Assembly (NCBI GenBank): GCA_913042065.1
Contig: CAJWKB010000023.1
Span: 1-14,397 of the forward strand
DNA: 14,397 bases
Reading direction: 5' to 3'
DNA from: an uncultured Alphaproteobacteria bacterium
GTDB taxonomy: Bacteria > Pseudomonadota > Alphaproteobacteria > Puniceispirillales > Puniceispirillaceae
The stretch's first letter is position 1; each line of letters begins with the position of its first letter. Made by a program: the position numbers and the translations under genes. This document shows positions 1 to 8,021 of this stretch, piece after piece. The notes beneath the pieces were generated by a model that saw only the letters and a program-made list of their open reading frames with translations, searched no databases and was not told the origin of the DNA.

Positions 1-512
1 AGGTTTGAGTGCATGTGAAAAGATGCAGATGGAGGGCTGTTGGCAGCGATGCGTACGCTAGCGATTAAATGACCTGTGTAGCAAGGGTGCTGGAACGGGG
101 GCAGGACGCGACTTTATCGACGTTTTGGTGTTGTTCTTTCATTTAGCCAATGCTGGTAACGCCCGTTCACTTGCGATCTATCCGGCATCGACGACGTATT
201 GGCAGCTCTCATCTGGGCGGTGGGCTGTAACTGGATTGACGCCCAGTCATATAAGGTTACCGGTATGGATAGAGCATGGTATGATATTCTTTTAAATCTT
301 GGGTAGCCATTTAAAAAAGCAGCCAAAATTAAGACGCCAAATCTGTTTAAAAGTGCATAAGTAGAATTTAGACAAGAGGCGGTGGCTGAAATGTGTTCGC
401 CTTGGTTCTTTGTTGATTTTACATAATGACTAGGTCGAACCCGTTATCTTGTATGTGAAAATTGTATTGGGGAGCGTGTTGGCGACGAGTGAATGTCGAA
501 AAGAACGGCAGA
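1..512. other. Gene-poor left edge
   Basis: No gene here can be supported. The longest open frames on both strands are short, have no convincing ribosome binding site and match nothing I recognise. The stretch is AT-rich between about 240 and 480. It lies downstream of the leftward trpG-type gene, and no following trp gene starts here. I see no clear intrinsic terminator for that gene. It may hold decayed sequence, but nothing identifies it. Confidence 0.5.
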
Positions 513-1184
513 TCAGGCGTGCATTTGGTCTGGAAAACGCTGGTCAAGGCGTAGGATCTGCGTCTCAAGCTTGCCCATTGCGGCATCATCGGGAATTGGC
601 GCGCCACAAAGTTTGAGGAAATTTGCCAGAATGCGGTAGCCACCGACCGAAGCAATGGATTCCGGATGGAACTGAACACCATGCAAATCAGAGTCGACAT
701 GCGACAGACCCATAATCCTGCCCGCCGCTGTGCGAGCAGTTACCGTCAGCTCGGGCGGCAAGCTGTCCTCATCGACACAAAGTGAATGATACCGCGTAAC
801 GGGGAATTCTTCTGGGCAACCGGAGAAAATGTCGGAGTGGACGGCTTTTGCATGACTGCGCGCGACAAGTGATAATTTGCCGTGAACAGGCGGGTTAAAG
901 CGTTTAACACGGCCGCCAAAGGCAACGGCAAGCGCCTGATGACCAAGACAGACACCAAGCACTGGAACCCGCCCCTTGGCAGCGCAGATTAAATCAATGG
1001 TTATGCCTGCATTTTCCGGAGCACCTGGACCGGGCGAGATGATAATTCCTTGTGGTGCGGCATCCAATATTTCATCGACCGTCGCGGCATCATTACGGAT
1101 AATCTCGACTTCAGCACCAAGATCGGAGAGAAAATGCCACAAATTCCAGGTAAAGCTGTCATAATTATCAATCAGCGCGAACAT
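513..1184 (-). CDS. trpG: Anthranilate/aminodeoxychorismate synthase, glutamine amidotransferase subunit (TrpG/PabA)
   Basis: This is a class I glutamine amidotransferase of 223 residues, the normal length for stand-alone TrpG/PabA. It hydrolyses glutamine and passes ammonia to TrpE (tryptophan) or PabB (folate) in the cytoplasm. The N-terminus has NYDSFTWNL (7-15). The oxyanion-strand motif SPGPG is at 50-54. The catalytic nucleophile is Cys79 in GVCLGHQ, and the His-Glu pair is His173/Glu175 in FHPES. The ATG at 1184 is preceded by GGGGAT on the minus strand (1192-1197), about 7 bases away, which supports this start. No trpE, trpD or pabB lies on either side, so the partner is encoded elsewhere. 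Because TrpG and PabA are one family, and one protein often serves both pathways, sequence alone cannot choose between them. The gene is divergent from rplM. Confidence 0.9.
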   Translation of the reverse strand: MFALIDNYDSFTWNLWHFLSDLGAEVEIIRNDAATVDEILDAAPQGIIISPGPGAPENAGITIDLICAAKGRVPVLGVCLGHQALAVAFGGRVKRFNPPVHGKLSLVARSHAKAVHSDIFSGCPEEFPVTRYHSLCVDEDSLPPELTVTARTAAGRIMGLSHVDSDLHGVQFHPESIASVGGYRILANFLKLCGAPIPDDAAMGKLETQILRLDQRFPDQMHA

Positions 1185-1223
1185 GGTATAGATCCCCGTT
1201 GTTGGATTTCGTCTGATGGATAG

Positions 1224-1267
1224 CTTATAGCGAAAACTTTTAGACGGTAACAGGTTTCATTTAGCAA
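1224..1267 (-). promoter_or_regulatory. Candidate promoter of the trpG-type gene
   Basis: On the minus strand a TTGCTA box (1267-1262) and a TCTAAA box (1244-1239) are separated by 17 bases, each matching the sigma70 consensus at four of six positions. This would give a leader of about 48 bases. A TATAAG hexamer (1229-1224) is an alternative -10 but lacks a good -35. The call rests on hexamer resemblance only. Confidence 0.35.
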
Positions 1268-1347
1268 ATAAAAACATTCGGTTTTGGCGTATAGCGGGTT
1301 TCTATCTTGTTGATATCGGATTCGTTCTGGCCAGTAGGGTAAGGTAG

Positions 1348-1377
1348 GCAAAGTAAGGCAGCCCGCCCTTGCTTTGC
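1348..1377. repeat. Intergenic inverted repeat (11-bp stem)
   Basis: The arms GCAAAGTAAGG (1348-1358) and CCTTGCTTTGC (1367-1377) pair over 11 positions with one G-T wobble, around an 8-base loop. Neither strand has a T-tract after it, so it is not an ordinary intrinsic terminator. It lies between two divergent promoters, which suggests an operator or protein-binding site, but this is inference. Confidence 0.5.
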
Positions 1378-1455
1378 AAAATGTACGGTAAAATGATACC
1401 GCTATTGTTAGATATTGAAAAATAATGATTATTTCAAATTTATAAAATTTTTCGT

Positions 1456-1484
1456 TTGACGATTAGTGAAGATGGGCGTATACA
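1456..1484 (+). promoter_or_regulatory. Promoter of rplM-rpsI
   Basis: TTGACG (1456-1461) and TATACA (1479-1484) are separated by exactly 17 bases, close to the sigma70 consensus. The 60 bases upstream are very AT-rich, as for an UP element of a strongly expressed ribosomal-protein operon. Transcription would start near 1491, leaving a leader of about 78 bases before the rplM ATG. Confidence 0.7.
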
Positions 1485-1501
1485 CCGGCCTTGCTCAAAC
1501 G

Positions 1502-1521
1502 TGAGGGTCTTTTGGCTCTCA
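1502..1521 (+). promoter_or_regulatory. Hairpin in the rplM leader
   Basis: TGAGGGTC (1502-1509) pairs with GGCTCTCA (1514-1521) over 8 bp, including two G-U pairs, around a TTTT loop. It begins about ten bases after the predicted transcription start and ends about 35 bases before the ribosome binding site. Many ribosomal-protein operons are autoregulated through leader structures. Whether this one is, or is a chance stem, cannot be told from one sequence. Confidence 0.35.
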
Positions 1522-1568
1522 TTATTCATAGACTGAAGCCTGACTGGCCCCTGATTGGAGACACAAAT

Positions 1569-2036
1569 ATGCCTTTGCCGAGGACCTATGTCACAACACC
1601 GAAAGAGATCGAAAAGAAGTGGTTCGTTGTCGATGCGGAAGATTTAGTACTAGGCCGTATGGCCTCCCTAATTGCACTGCGCGTGCGCGGTAAACACAAA
1701 CCAAGTTATACACCAAACATGGATTGTGGTGATCATGTGATAGTTGTAAACGCGGAAAAGGTGAAGTTGACCGGAAATAAACGCAAAAACAAAACCTATT
1801 ACTGGCACACTGGCTACCCTGGTGGCATCAAGGAGCGCTCAGCTGAGAAGATTCTTGATGGTAAGTTCCCGACCCGAGTTGTCGAAAAAGCCGTAGAGCG
1901 GATGATCCCACGTGGCCCGCTTGGTCGCAACGCTATGCGCAATTTACACGTCTATGCTGGGCCATCACACCCGCATGATGCCCAGCAACCCGAAGCGCTG
2001 GACATAGCCAGCATGAACGAAAAGAACAAGAGGTAA
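1569..2036 (+). CDS. rplM: 50S ribosomal protein L13
   Basis: L13 is an early-assembling protein of the large ribosomal subunit. The product is 155 residues, like other alphaproteobacterial L13 and slightly longer than the E. coli protein because of a C-terminal tail. Recognisable L13 segments are [17 protein letters not shown] near the N-terminus, the [11 protein letters not shown] strand and the [17 protein letters not shown] segment. The open frame extends upstream to 1491, but the ATG at 1569 is chosen because GGAG (1557-1560) lies 8 bases before it and because homology starts right after it. It is followed by rpsI two bases after the stop codon, the conserved bacterial rplM-rpsI pair, and is transcribed from the promoter at 1456-1484. 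Confidence 0.97.
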   Translation: MPLPRTYVTTPKEIEKKWFVVDAEDLVLGRMASLIALRVRGKHKPSYTPNMDCGDHVIVVNAEKVKLTGNKRKNKTYYWHTGYPGGIKERSAEKILDGKFPTRVVEKAVERMIPRGPLGRNAMRNLHVYAGPSHPHDAQQPEALDIASMNEKNKR

Positions 2037-2038
2037 TT

Positions 2039-2557
2039 ATGGCTGAAGAGACACAAAACGAAGCTGTCGACGCCACCGGTATGCGCGCTCTTGGTGCGCT
2101 GACAGAGGATGGTGGTGCACCCGCAGCTTCCGAGGCACCTGCCGTCCCAGCGGAGCCGAAGATTGACAGTTTTGGCCGTTCATATGCAACTGGACGTCGT
2201 AAAGATGCTGCTGCGCGTGTTTGGGTCAAGCGTGGCACAGGCCAGATGAAGATCAATGGTCGTGACTTGGCGGAATATTTTGCGCGTCCGGTGTTGCAAA
2301 TGATCCTCGCTCAGCCTTTCGAGACAACAGAACGTGTAGGCGAATTTGACGTGATAGCTACCGTTAAGGGTGGTGGCCTGTCTGGACAGGCTGGAGCGGT
2401 GCGTCATGGCATCAGTCGGGCTCTGACACTGTTTGAGCCAGGCCTGCGGCCAACGCTAAAAGCTGGCGGGTTTCTCACTCGCGACTCACGTGCTGTGGAG
2501 CGAAAGAAATATGGCAAAGCCAAAGCCCGCAAAAGCTTCCAGTTCTCAAAGCGCTAG
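2039..2557 (+). CDS. rpsI: 30S ribosomal protein S9
   Basis: S9 belongs to the small-subunit head, and its basic C-terminal tail reaches the P-site tRNA. The product is 172 residues. The conserved S9 body begins around residue 49 ([18 protein letters not shown]) and ends with the expected [14 protein letters not shown] tail. The first 45 or so residues are an Ala/Pro/Glu-rich extension, absent from E. coli S9 and usual, though variable, in Alphaproteobacteria. The ATG at 2039 is preceded by AAGAGG (2028-2033), which overlaps the end of rplM, so translation of the two is probably coupled. The ATG at 2081 has no ribosome binding site and is not preferred. Confidence 0.97.
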   Translation: MAEETQNEAVDATGMRALGALTEDGGAPAASEAPAVPAEPKIDSFGRSYATGRRKDAAARVWVKRGTGQMKINGRDLAEYFARPVLQMILAQPFETTERVGEFDVIATVKGGGLSGQAGAVRHGISRALTLFEPGLRPTLKAGGFLTRDSRAVERKKYGKAKARKSFQFSKR

Positions 2558-2582
2558 CGGTTTATTGCCGTCCAACTATTCC

Positions 2583-2612
2583 AAAAGCCTGGCTCCTTGG
2601 CCGGGCTTTTTT
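2583..2612 (+). terminator. Intrinsic terminator of rplM-rpsI
   Basis: AAAAGCCTGGC (2583-2593) pairs with GCCGGGCTTTT (2600-2610) over 11 bp with one G-T wobble and a 6-base loop. The descending arm runs into six Ts (2607-2612). It lies 25 bases after the rpsI stop, a textbook rho-independent terminator. The A-tract in the ascending arm may also let it work on the other strand. Confidence 0.9.
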
Positions 2613-2691
2613 GTTTGGGGTAGCAATTAGTGGTGTGAATGCTAGGGTCCATATACTCATCAGCTAAGGAACCGATATTCGTAAAACTAAA

Positions 2692-2719
2692 TTGTCAATT
2701 TATCGATAAAATGTAAACG
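2692..2719 (+). promoter_or_regulatory. Candidate promoter and palindromic operator of the oxoprolinase operon
   Basis: A TTGTCA hexamer (2692-2697) is followed, 16 bases later, by a weak -10 TAAACG (2714-2719). Between them lies the perfect 12-bp palindrome TTTATCGATAAA (2699-2710). A repressor bound there would block RNA polymerase. The MarR-like protein encoded in the same operon is the obvious candidate, but that link is inference. Confidence 0.35.
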
Positions 2720-2783
2720 TTATGAAGCAATTTCTTTTATGTGAATGTGGGCACGAGAGGCCCGAGAGCAGGATAGACTAGGA

Positions 2784-5700
2784 ATGAATGAAATAATGCC
2801 GCAAAAAGAGTGTGGCTGGCAATTCTGGGTCGACCGCGGTGGTACCTTTACTGATGTTGTGGCGCGCACACCGGATGGCAATCTGAAAACGCAAAAGTTG
2901 TTGTCAGAAAATCCCGAGGCCTACGAAGATGCGGCGTTGCAGGGAATCCGCGACATGCTGGGATTGGACGATGAGGGCCAGATCCCCGAGGCGGCAATCG
3001 AGGCAGTAAAGATGGGAACAACGGTGGCCACAAACGCCTTGTTAGAGCGCAAGGGCGACAGGACGTTGTTGGTAGTTACAAAAGGGTTTCGCGACCAGTT
3101 GCGGATTGCCTATCAGGCGCGGCCCCGGCTTTTCGACATGAACATTGTGCTTCCAGAAATGCTGTATGAGCGGATCGAGGAGGCCGATGAGCGCGTCGAT
3201 GCCCGCGATTCGGTTTTGGTTCCATTGGATGCCGAGGGACTGCGGGGCCGATTACAGGCGGCTTATGATGATGGTATCCGGTCGATAGCGATTGTGCTGA
3301 TGCATGGCTATCGTGTGCATGACCATGAAAAACTGATTGCCGAAATGGCACGCGAGATCGGCTTTGGGCAAATCTCGACAAGCCATGAAACAAGCTCGAT
3401 GATTAGATTTGTTGGACGCGGGGATACTACCGTTGCCGATGCCTACCTCTCGCCGATCTTGAGGCGGTATATCGATCGACTCGCCGACTCGCTTGGTAAT
3501 ATCAATCTACAGATGATGCAGTCGAATGGTGGCCTGACCGGGTCGAATCTGTTTCAGGGCAAGGATGCCATCCTGTCTGGCCCGGCTGGTGGGATTGTAG
3601 GCGCGGTGAAAACGGCTGAACAGGCTGGTTTTAACAAGGTGATCACCTTTGATATGGGCGGCACCTCGACCGATGTAGCGCACTACGACAATACTTATGA
3701 ACGGGTGTTTGAAACATTAGTTGCTGGTGTACGGATCAATGCGCCAATGTTGTTGATTCATACGGTTGCGGCTGGTGGTGGCTCGCTTTGCCATTTTGAC
3801 GGGGCGCGGTTTCGCGTCGGACCGGAAAGTGCTGGAGCGAATCCTGGACCAGCCTGTTATCGCCGCGGCGGGCCCTTAGCGGTGACGGACTGTAATGTAA
3901 TGCTTGGCAAGCTCCAGCCGGATTTCTTTCCCTCAGTATTTGGCCCAAACCAGACTGAAAAGTTGGACGCCGATGTTGTGCGCCAGAAATTTGCGAGCCT
4001 TGCTGCCGAGGTCCTGCAAGCCACCGGCATGGCACGTAGCGCAGAGGAAATTGCCGACGGATTTTTGCGGATCGCCGTGGAAAACATGGCTAATGCGATC
4101 AAGAAAATCTCGGTCCAGCGCGGCTATGACGTGACTAATTATGCGTTGCAGTGTTTTGGCGGTGCTGGTGGCCAGCACGCCTGCCTGATCGCCGATATTC
4201 TAGGCATGAATGTTGTGCTAGTGCATCCGTTTGCCGGTGTGCTGTCGGCCTATGGCATGGGGCTGGCAGATGTACGGGCGCTTCGCGAGCGAACCATTGA
4301 GGCTCCACTCGACAAAACTTTGTTACCGCGCTTGAAGAATGAGCTTGATGAGCTAGCCGCGATTACCGGGGATGAGGTGCTAAGACAGAATATCGCGCCA
4401 GCCCAGATCGAAATAAAACATTTTGTGCATCTACGTTATGATGGGTCAGACACCTCTCTCGAGGTAGAGTTTGGTTCAGTGCAAGAGATGGTCAGCGCTT
4501 ATGAGGCAGCTTACCGCGCCCGTTTTGGCTTCGTCATGCCAGGTAAGGGCGTAATCGCCGCGACCATCTCGGTTGAGGCGATTGGTCATACATTTGATTT
4601 AGTAAATTCGCAGCTTTCGGCAACAGGTGAGGCGGCCCCTGTCAGCAGCGTAAAGGCTTTCATGGACAAAGAATTTGTTGATGCACCTCTTTATGATCGT
4701 GACACGGTACCGGCGGGAAGTTTGATTGATGGGCCAGCCCTAATCATTGAAGACACTGGAACAACGATTGTCGAGCCTGGCTGGCAGGCGGAGATGACAT
4801 CTCTTGGAAATCTGGTGCTGCGCCGCGTGGTGGCCCGCACCGCCCAAGTGGCGATAGGTACGAAAAGTGATCCAGTGATGCTGGAGGTGTTCAACAATCT
4901 ATTCATGTCTGTTGCCGAACAGATGGGTTACACGCTGCAGAACACAGCGCTGTCGGTCAATGTCAAGGAACGGCTAGATTTTTCCTGTGCAATTTTTGAC
5001 GCGACAGGATCACTGATCGCCAATGCGCCACACATGCCGGTCCATCTGGGTTCGATGGGCGAGTCGGTGCGCGCCGTGATACGCGACAATGAAGGCGCGA
5101 TTAATCAGGGTGACAGCTTTGCCCTGAATAACCCATATAATGGCGGCACGCACCTACCTGATATCACCGTGGTCACACCAGTGTTCGATGAGGATGAAAT
5201 CCTGTTCTTTGTTGCCTGCCGGGGGCATCATCCCGATGTCGGCGGTAAAACGCCCGGGTCAGCCCCGCCGGATTCAGCGCATATCGAAGAGGAAGGCGTC
5301 CTAATCGATAATTTCAAGCTAGTCGTTGGCGGTAAGTATCGCGAGTCGGAAATGCTTGAAATTTTGAATGGAGCACTCTACCCGGCGCGTAACCCAGACC
5401 AAAATATTGCCGATTTGCGGGCGCAGTTGGCGGCGAACGAAAAGGGCGTGCAGGAACTGCAAAAAATGGTTGCGCATTATGGGCTGGAAACGGTTTTAGC
5501 CTATATGGGGCATGTCCAGGACAATGCCGAGGAGTCAGTCCGCCGCGTGATTGATGTGCTGACCGATGGAAGCTTTACTTATCCAATGGATAACGGCCAG
5601 CAGATCAGTGTGACGATCTCCATTGACCGGAAAAGCCGCTCTGCCGTGGTTGATTTCACTGGTACCAGCCAGCAGGGCGCAAATAATTTCAATGCGCCGG

Positions 5701-6404
5701 CGGCGGTTTGCAGGGCGGCGGTGCTGTATGTGTTCCGCACGCTAGTCAATGACGATATCCCGATGAATGAAGGCTGTTTGAAGCCGGTCAAGATCATTCT
5801 ACCCGATGATTGCATGCTACGAGCGCAATACCCGGCGGCGGTGATTGCTGGCAATGTTGAAACCTCGCAAATCGTTACTGATGCGCTTTATGGCGCGCTT
5901 GGCGTGATGGCGGCAGCACAGGGGACGATGAATAATTTCATCTATGGAAATGCCGATTATCAATATTACGAAACGTTATGTGGCGGGTCTGGAGCTGGTC
6001 CTAATTTCGACGGGGCCGACGCCGTACATACACATATGACGAATAGCCGCTTGACCGATCCAGAGGTTTTGGAGTGGCGCTATCCGGTGTTATTAGAGAG
6101 TTTTGAGGTACGTGCCGGTTCCGGCGGACGAGGCCGGCATCGTGGCGGTGATGGCGTGCGGCGGCGGACACGCTTTTTGCAGCAGATGGACGCGGTGATT
6201 TTAGCAAACCATCGGATCGTGCCGCCCTACGGTATGGCCGGCGGCCGTGAGGCATCGGTTGGGCGCAACTGGGTTGAGCGCGTTGATGGCAGCGTCGAGG
6301 AATTGACTGCAACCGATTTGCGGGTGATGCAGCCGGGCGATGTTTTCGTCATCGAAACGCCGGGTGGCGGCGGTTTTGGGCCTGAGGAAGAGGAGTTAGA
6401 ATGA
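2784..6404 (+). CDS. Fused HyuA-HyuB hydantoinase / ATP-dependent 5-oxoprolinase family protein
   Basis: This is a single chain of about 1206 residues joining the two halves that many bacteria encode separately. The HyuA half (about 1-690) starts with the ASKHA-type phosphate-binding motif [11 protein letters not shown] (about 17-27), has a second one [12 protein letters not shown] (about 288-299) and then [11 protein letters not shown]. The HyuB half (about 695-1195) contains [29 protein letters not shown] and [23 protein letters not shown]. Relatives hydrolyse 5-oxoproline (to glutamate) or hydantoins using ATP. The fused layout and the N-terminus fit 5-oxoprolinase best, but the substrate is not proven. 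Of the in-frame ATGs, 2784 has AGGA 10 bases upstream; 2796 is possible, and 2745 has no binding site. The last four bases overlap the regulator gene downstream, so the two are co-translated. Confidence 0.88.
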   Translation: MNEIMPQKECGWQFWVDRGGTFTDVVARTPDGNLKTQKLLSENPEAYEDAALQGIRDMLGLDDEGQIPEAAIEAVKMGTTVATNALLERKGDRTLLVVTKGFRDQLRIAYQARPRLFDMNIVLPEMLYERIEEADERVDARDSVLVPLDAEGLRGRLQAAYDDGIRSIAIVLMHGYRVHDHEKLIAEMAREIGFGQISTSHETSSMIRFVGRGDTTVADAYLSPILRRYIDRLADSLGNINLQMMQSNGGLTGSNLFQGKDAILSGPAGGIVGAVKTAEQAGFNKVITFDMGGTSTDVAHYDNTYERVFETLVAGVRINAPMLLIHTVAAGGGSLCHFDGARFRVGPESAGANPGPACYRRGGPLAVTDCNVMLGKLQPDFFPSVFGPNQTEKLDADVVRQKFASLAAEVLQATGMARSAEEIADGFLRIAVENMANAIKKISVQRGYDVTNYALQCFGGAGGQHACLIADILGMNVVLVHPFAGVLSAYGMGLADVRALRERTIEAPLDKTLLPRLKNELDELAAITGDEVLRQNIAPAQIEIKHFVHLRYDGSDTSLEVEFGSVQEMVSAYEAAYRARFGFVMPGKGVIAATISVEAIGHTFDLVNSQLSATGEAAPVSSVKAFMDKEFVDAPLYDRDTVPAGSLIDGPALIIEDTGTTIVEPGWQAEMTSLGNLVLRRVVARTAQVAIGTKSDPVMLEVFNNLFMSVAEQMGYTLQNTALSVNVKERLDFSCAIFDATGSLIANAPHMPVHLGSMGESVRAVIRDNEGAINQGDSFALNNPYNGGTHLPDITVVTPVFDEDEILFFVACRGHHPDVGGKTPGSAPPDSAHIEEEGVLIDNFKLVVGGKYRESEMLEILNGALYPARNPDQNIADLRAQLAANEKGVQELQKMVAHYGLETVLAYMGHVQDNAEESVRRVIDVLTDGSFTYPMDNGQQISVTISIDRKSRSAVVDFTGTSQQGANNFNAPAAVCRAAVLYVFRTLVNDDIPMNEGCLKPVKIILPDDCMLRAQYPAAVIAGNVETSQIVTDALYGALGVMAAAQGTMNNFIYGNADYQYYETLCGGSGAGPNFDGADAVHTHMTNSRLTDPEVLEWRYPVLLESFEVRAGSGGRGRHRGGDGVRRRTRFLQQMDAVILANHRIVPPYGMAGGREASVGRNWVERVDGSVEELTATDLRVMQPGDVFVIETPGGGGFGPEEEELE

Positions 6405-6931
6405 CTCGTCAGCGTGCCAGAATAGTCTCATCAGCTCACCTTGTCTCGGAGCGCGCGGTAGAGCTGAGCGAGGTCGAATACGGGCTGATTGTTGCTAATA
6501 ACGCTTTTGGCCTGTGGTGTGTTCGAGGAACAGCGGCGGCAATTGCGGAATTTCCAGTGGCTGCCGATCTGGGTGTGCTGGATGTTTTGTGCCTGCATTC
6601 GGTCAATCACCGTGAGCGCGAGAAAAAGCTGGCTGATATTTGTTTCAAGTTAAATATTGAGGACACGCATATAGTCAATTATGCGTTAAAAAAGCTGGTC
6701 AAGGCAGGATTTGTCGAAGGCCGCAAACAGGGCAAGGAAGTTTTTTATGCAACAAGCAAAATGGGACGAGCGCTTTGTTTGCGGTATCGCGAAATCCGCG
6801 AGGCCTGTCTTGTCGAAGCGTTTTCAGCTCTTGGCGAGGTTGATGCCGAAAATCTGGCCGGCTTGGCGCGGCAATTACGTGTGCTATCTGGGCTTTATGG
6901 TCAGGCCGCCCGCGGCGCAACCAATCTATAA
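6401..6931 (+). CDS. Winged-helix transcriptional regulator, MarR-like
   Basis: The product is 176 residues and resembles the MarR-like winged-helix proteins that I recall as COG5631, found beside hydantoinase/oxoprolinase genes in Alphaproteobacteria. A winged-helix DNA-binding unit spans about 60-130. HREREKKLADICFKLNIED leads into the recognition helix area VNYALKKLVKAGFVEG, and KQGKEVFYATSKMGRAL would form the wing. Flanking N- and C-terminal helices would make the dimer interface. Its ATG overlaps the TGA of the oxoprolinase gene, so it is translationally coupled to the enzyme. Control of this operon, perhaps through the palindrome at 2699-2710, is the natural guess. No effector-binding residue can be assigned. 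Confidence 0.75.
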   Translation: MTRQRARIVSSAHLVSERAVELSEVEYGLIVANNAFGLWCVRGTAAAIAEFPVAADLGVLDVLCLHSVNHREREKKLADICFKLNIEDTHIVNYALKKLVKAGFVEGRKQGKEVFYATSKMGRALCLRYREIREACLVEAFSALGEVDAENLAGLARQLRVLSGLYGQAARGATNL

Positions 6932-6946
6932 ATGTGGACAGGTACG

Positions 6947-7924
6947 ATGAAAGCCGTGTGGTATGAGAGTAATGGCGCGGCAAGCGAGGTGCTAATCACG
7001 GGCGAGGTGGCACGGCCAGAGCCGCAGGCCGGTGAAGTTTTAGTGCGTCTTCATGCAAGCGGTGTCAATCCATCAGATGTGAAGGCACGGGCTGGTGCGC
7101 GTCCAATGGCGTTTGACAGGGTGATCCCGCATAGTGATGGCGCTGGTATTGTCGAGGTGGTTGATGGCGCCGTTGAGAGTGTTTGCGTTGGCGACAGGGT
7201 ATTTATCCGCAATGGGCAATGGTGCCGGGCGATGGGAAGTGCGGCAGAGTATATCGCGCTTGATGCCGGGCTAGTTCATCCGCTGCCAGATAGTGTGTCA
7301 TTCGAGGTTGGTGCGAGCCTTGGCATTCCTGGTCTGACCGCGGCACATGCGGTGTTGAAGGATGGACCAGTTGACGGTGCCAGCCTACTAGTGCAGGGCG
7401 GCGGCGGCACAGTGGCCCGTCTGGCGGTGCAGATTGCTAAGGCCAGTGGCGCTACAGTGATCACAACTAGCAGCCGCTCCGACCAGCGGCAATGGCTGAT
7501 CGAACTTGGCGCAACGGCGGCGCTTGATTACCGTGATCCGGAACTGACCCAGCAGATCATTACCGCGAATGGAGGTCGACAAATCGATCGAGTAATTGAT
7601 GCCGAAGTTGGTGCTAATCTTGCCACCAGTCTTGGGGTGCTGCGTGACGGTGGGGCTATTGCCGGCTATGGCTCGGTCAGAGTGCCAAATCCAGAACTTC
7701 CTTTTCTAGAAATGATGTTCAAAAACATAACAATATCAGCCATTCTCGTATATTTACTTGAAAACCATGACGCGAAGCATTACGCGGCAATTTTGGGACG
7801 AATGCTGGATGCGAAGCAGGTGCAAATGCCGATAGTGGCGGCATTGGAGCTGGAGGCTGCGGTAGAGGCACATCAGATGGTCGAGGCAGGAAGCCGCAAC
7901 GGGGCGGTGGTGCTGACGCTATAG
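6947..7924 (+). CDS. NADPH:quinone reductase-like MDR-family oxidoreductase (zinc-independent)
   Basis: This is a medium-chain dehydrogenase/reductase of about 325 residues without the zinc ligands of alcohol dehydrogenases. The N-terminal GroES-like domain carries ASGVNPSDVKARAG and PHSDGAGIVE. The Rossmann domain has the nucleotide loop QGGGGTVARLAVQIAKASGA (from about 150), a variant of the usual GGAGGVG loop. GATAALDYRD follows, as is typical of quinone oxidoreductases. The family reduces quinones or enones with NADPH; the substrate here is unknown. The frame is open from an ATG at 6932, directly after the regulator stop. The ATG at 6947, preceded by GGACAGG (6936-6942), fits the family start better. 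Tight spacing puts it in the oxoprolinase-regulator operon. Confidence 0.85.
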   Translation: MKAVWYESNGAASEVLITGEVARPEPQAGEVLVRLHASGVNPSDVKARAGARPMAFDRVIPHSDGAGIVEVVDGAVESVCVGDRVFIRNGQWCRAMGSAAEYIALDAGLVHPLPDSVSFEVGASLGIPGLTAAHAVLKDGPVDGASLLVQGGGGTVARLAVQIAKASGATVITTSSRSDQRQWLIELGATAALDYRDPELTQQIITANGGRQIDRVIDAEVGANLATSLGVLRDGGAIAGYGSVRVPNPELPFLEMMFKNITISAILVYLLENHDAKHYAAILGRMLDAKQVQMPIVAALELEAAVEAHQMVEAGSRNGAVVLTL

Positions 7925-7926
7925 AC

Positions 7927-7946
7927 GGCTGAACAAACCAGCCTTT
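7927..7946 (+). terminator. Weak hairpin after the quinone reductase gene
   Basis: GGCTG (7927-7931) and CAGCC (7939-7943) pair over 5 bp around a 7-base loop and are followed by only three Ts. It begins two bases after the stop codon. It could be a weak terminator between the catabolic operon and hom, but both the stem and the T-run are short. Confidence 0.3.
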
Positions 7947-8021
7947 GACTTGTAAAGCCGCTTCCATTTGGGTACATCATGTCGGCGAGCAGTTACATTT
8001 AAATCGGTCTGGAAAATCCCA

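Larger units (their letters stand above)
1185..1568. other. Divergent intergenic region between trpG and rplM
   Basis: This 384-bp non-coding stretch separates the two divergent genes. It holds candidate promoters for both sides, an 11-bp-stem inverted repeat (1348-1377), an AT-rich block with an imperfect palindrome (1415-1437) just upstream of the rplM -35 box, and a short hairpin in the probable rplM leader (1502-1521). The 26 codons open upstream of the rplM start have no ribosomal-protein character and are not coding. Confidence 0.6.

Noticed and set aside
114..326. 70-codon minus-strand frame near the left edge, and a plus-strand open stretch 160-306
   Set aside because: Neither has a ribosome binding site or recognisable family, and they occupy overlapping positions on opposite strands. 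The plus-strand stretch has no good start. A decayed gene is possible but cannot be shown.
2745..2783. Upstream ATG for the oxoprolinase fusion at 2745
   Set aside because: There is no ribosome binding site before it, and the extra 13 residues lie outside the family start; 2784 or 2796 fit better.
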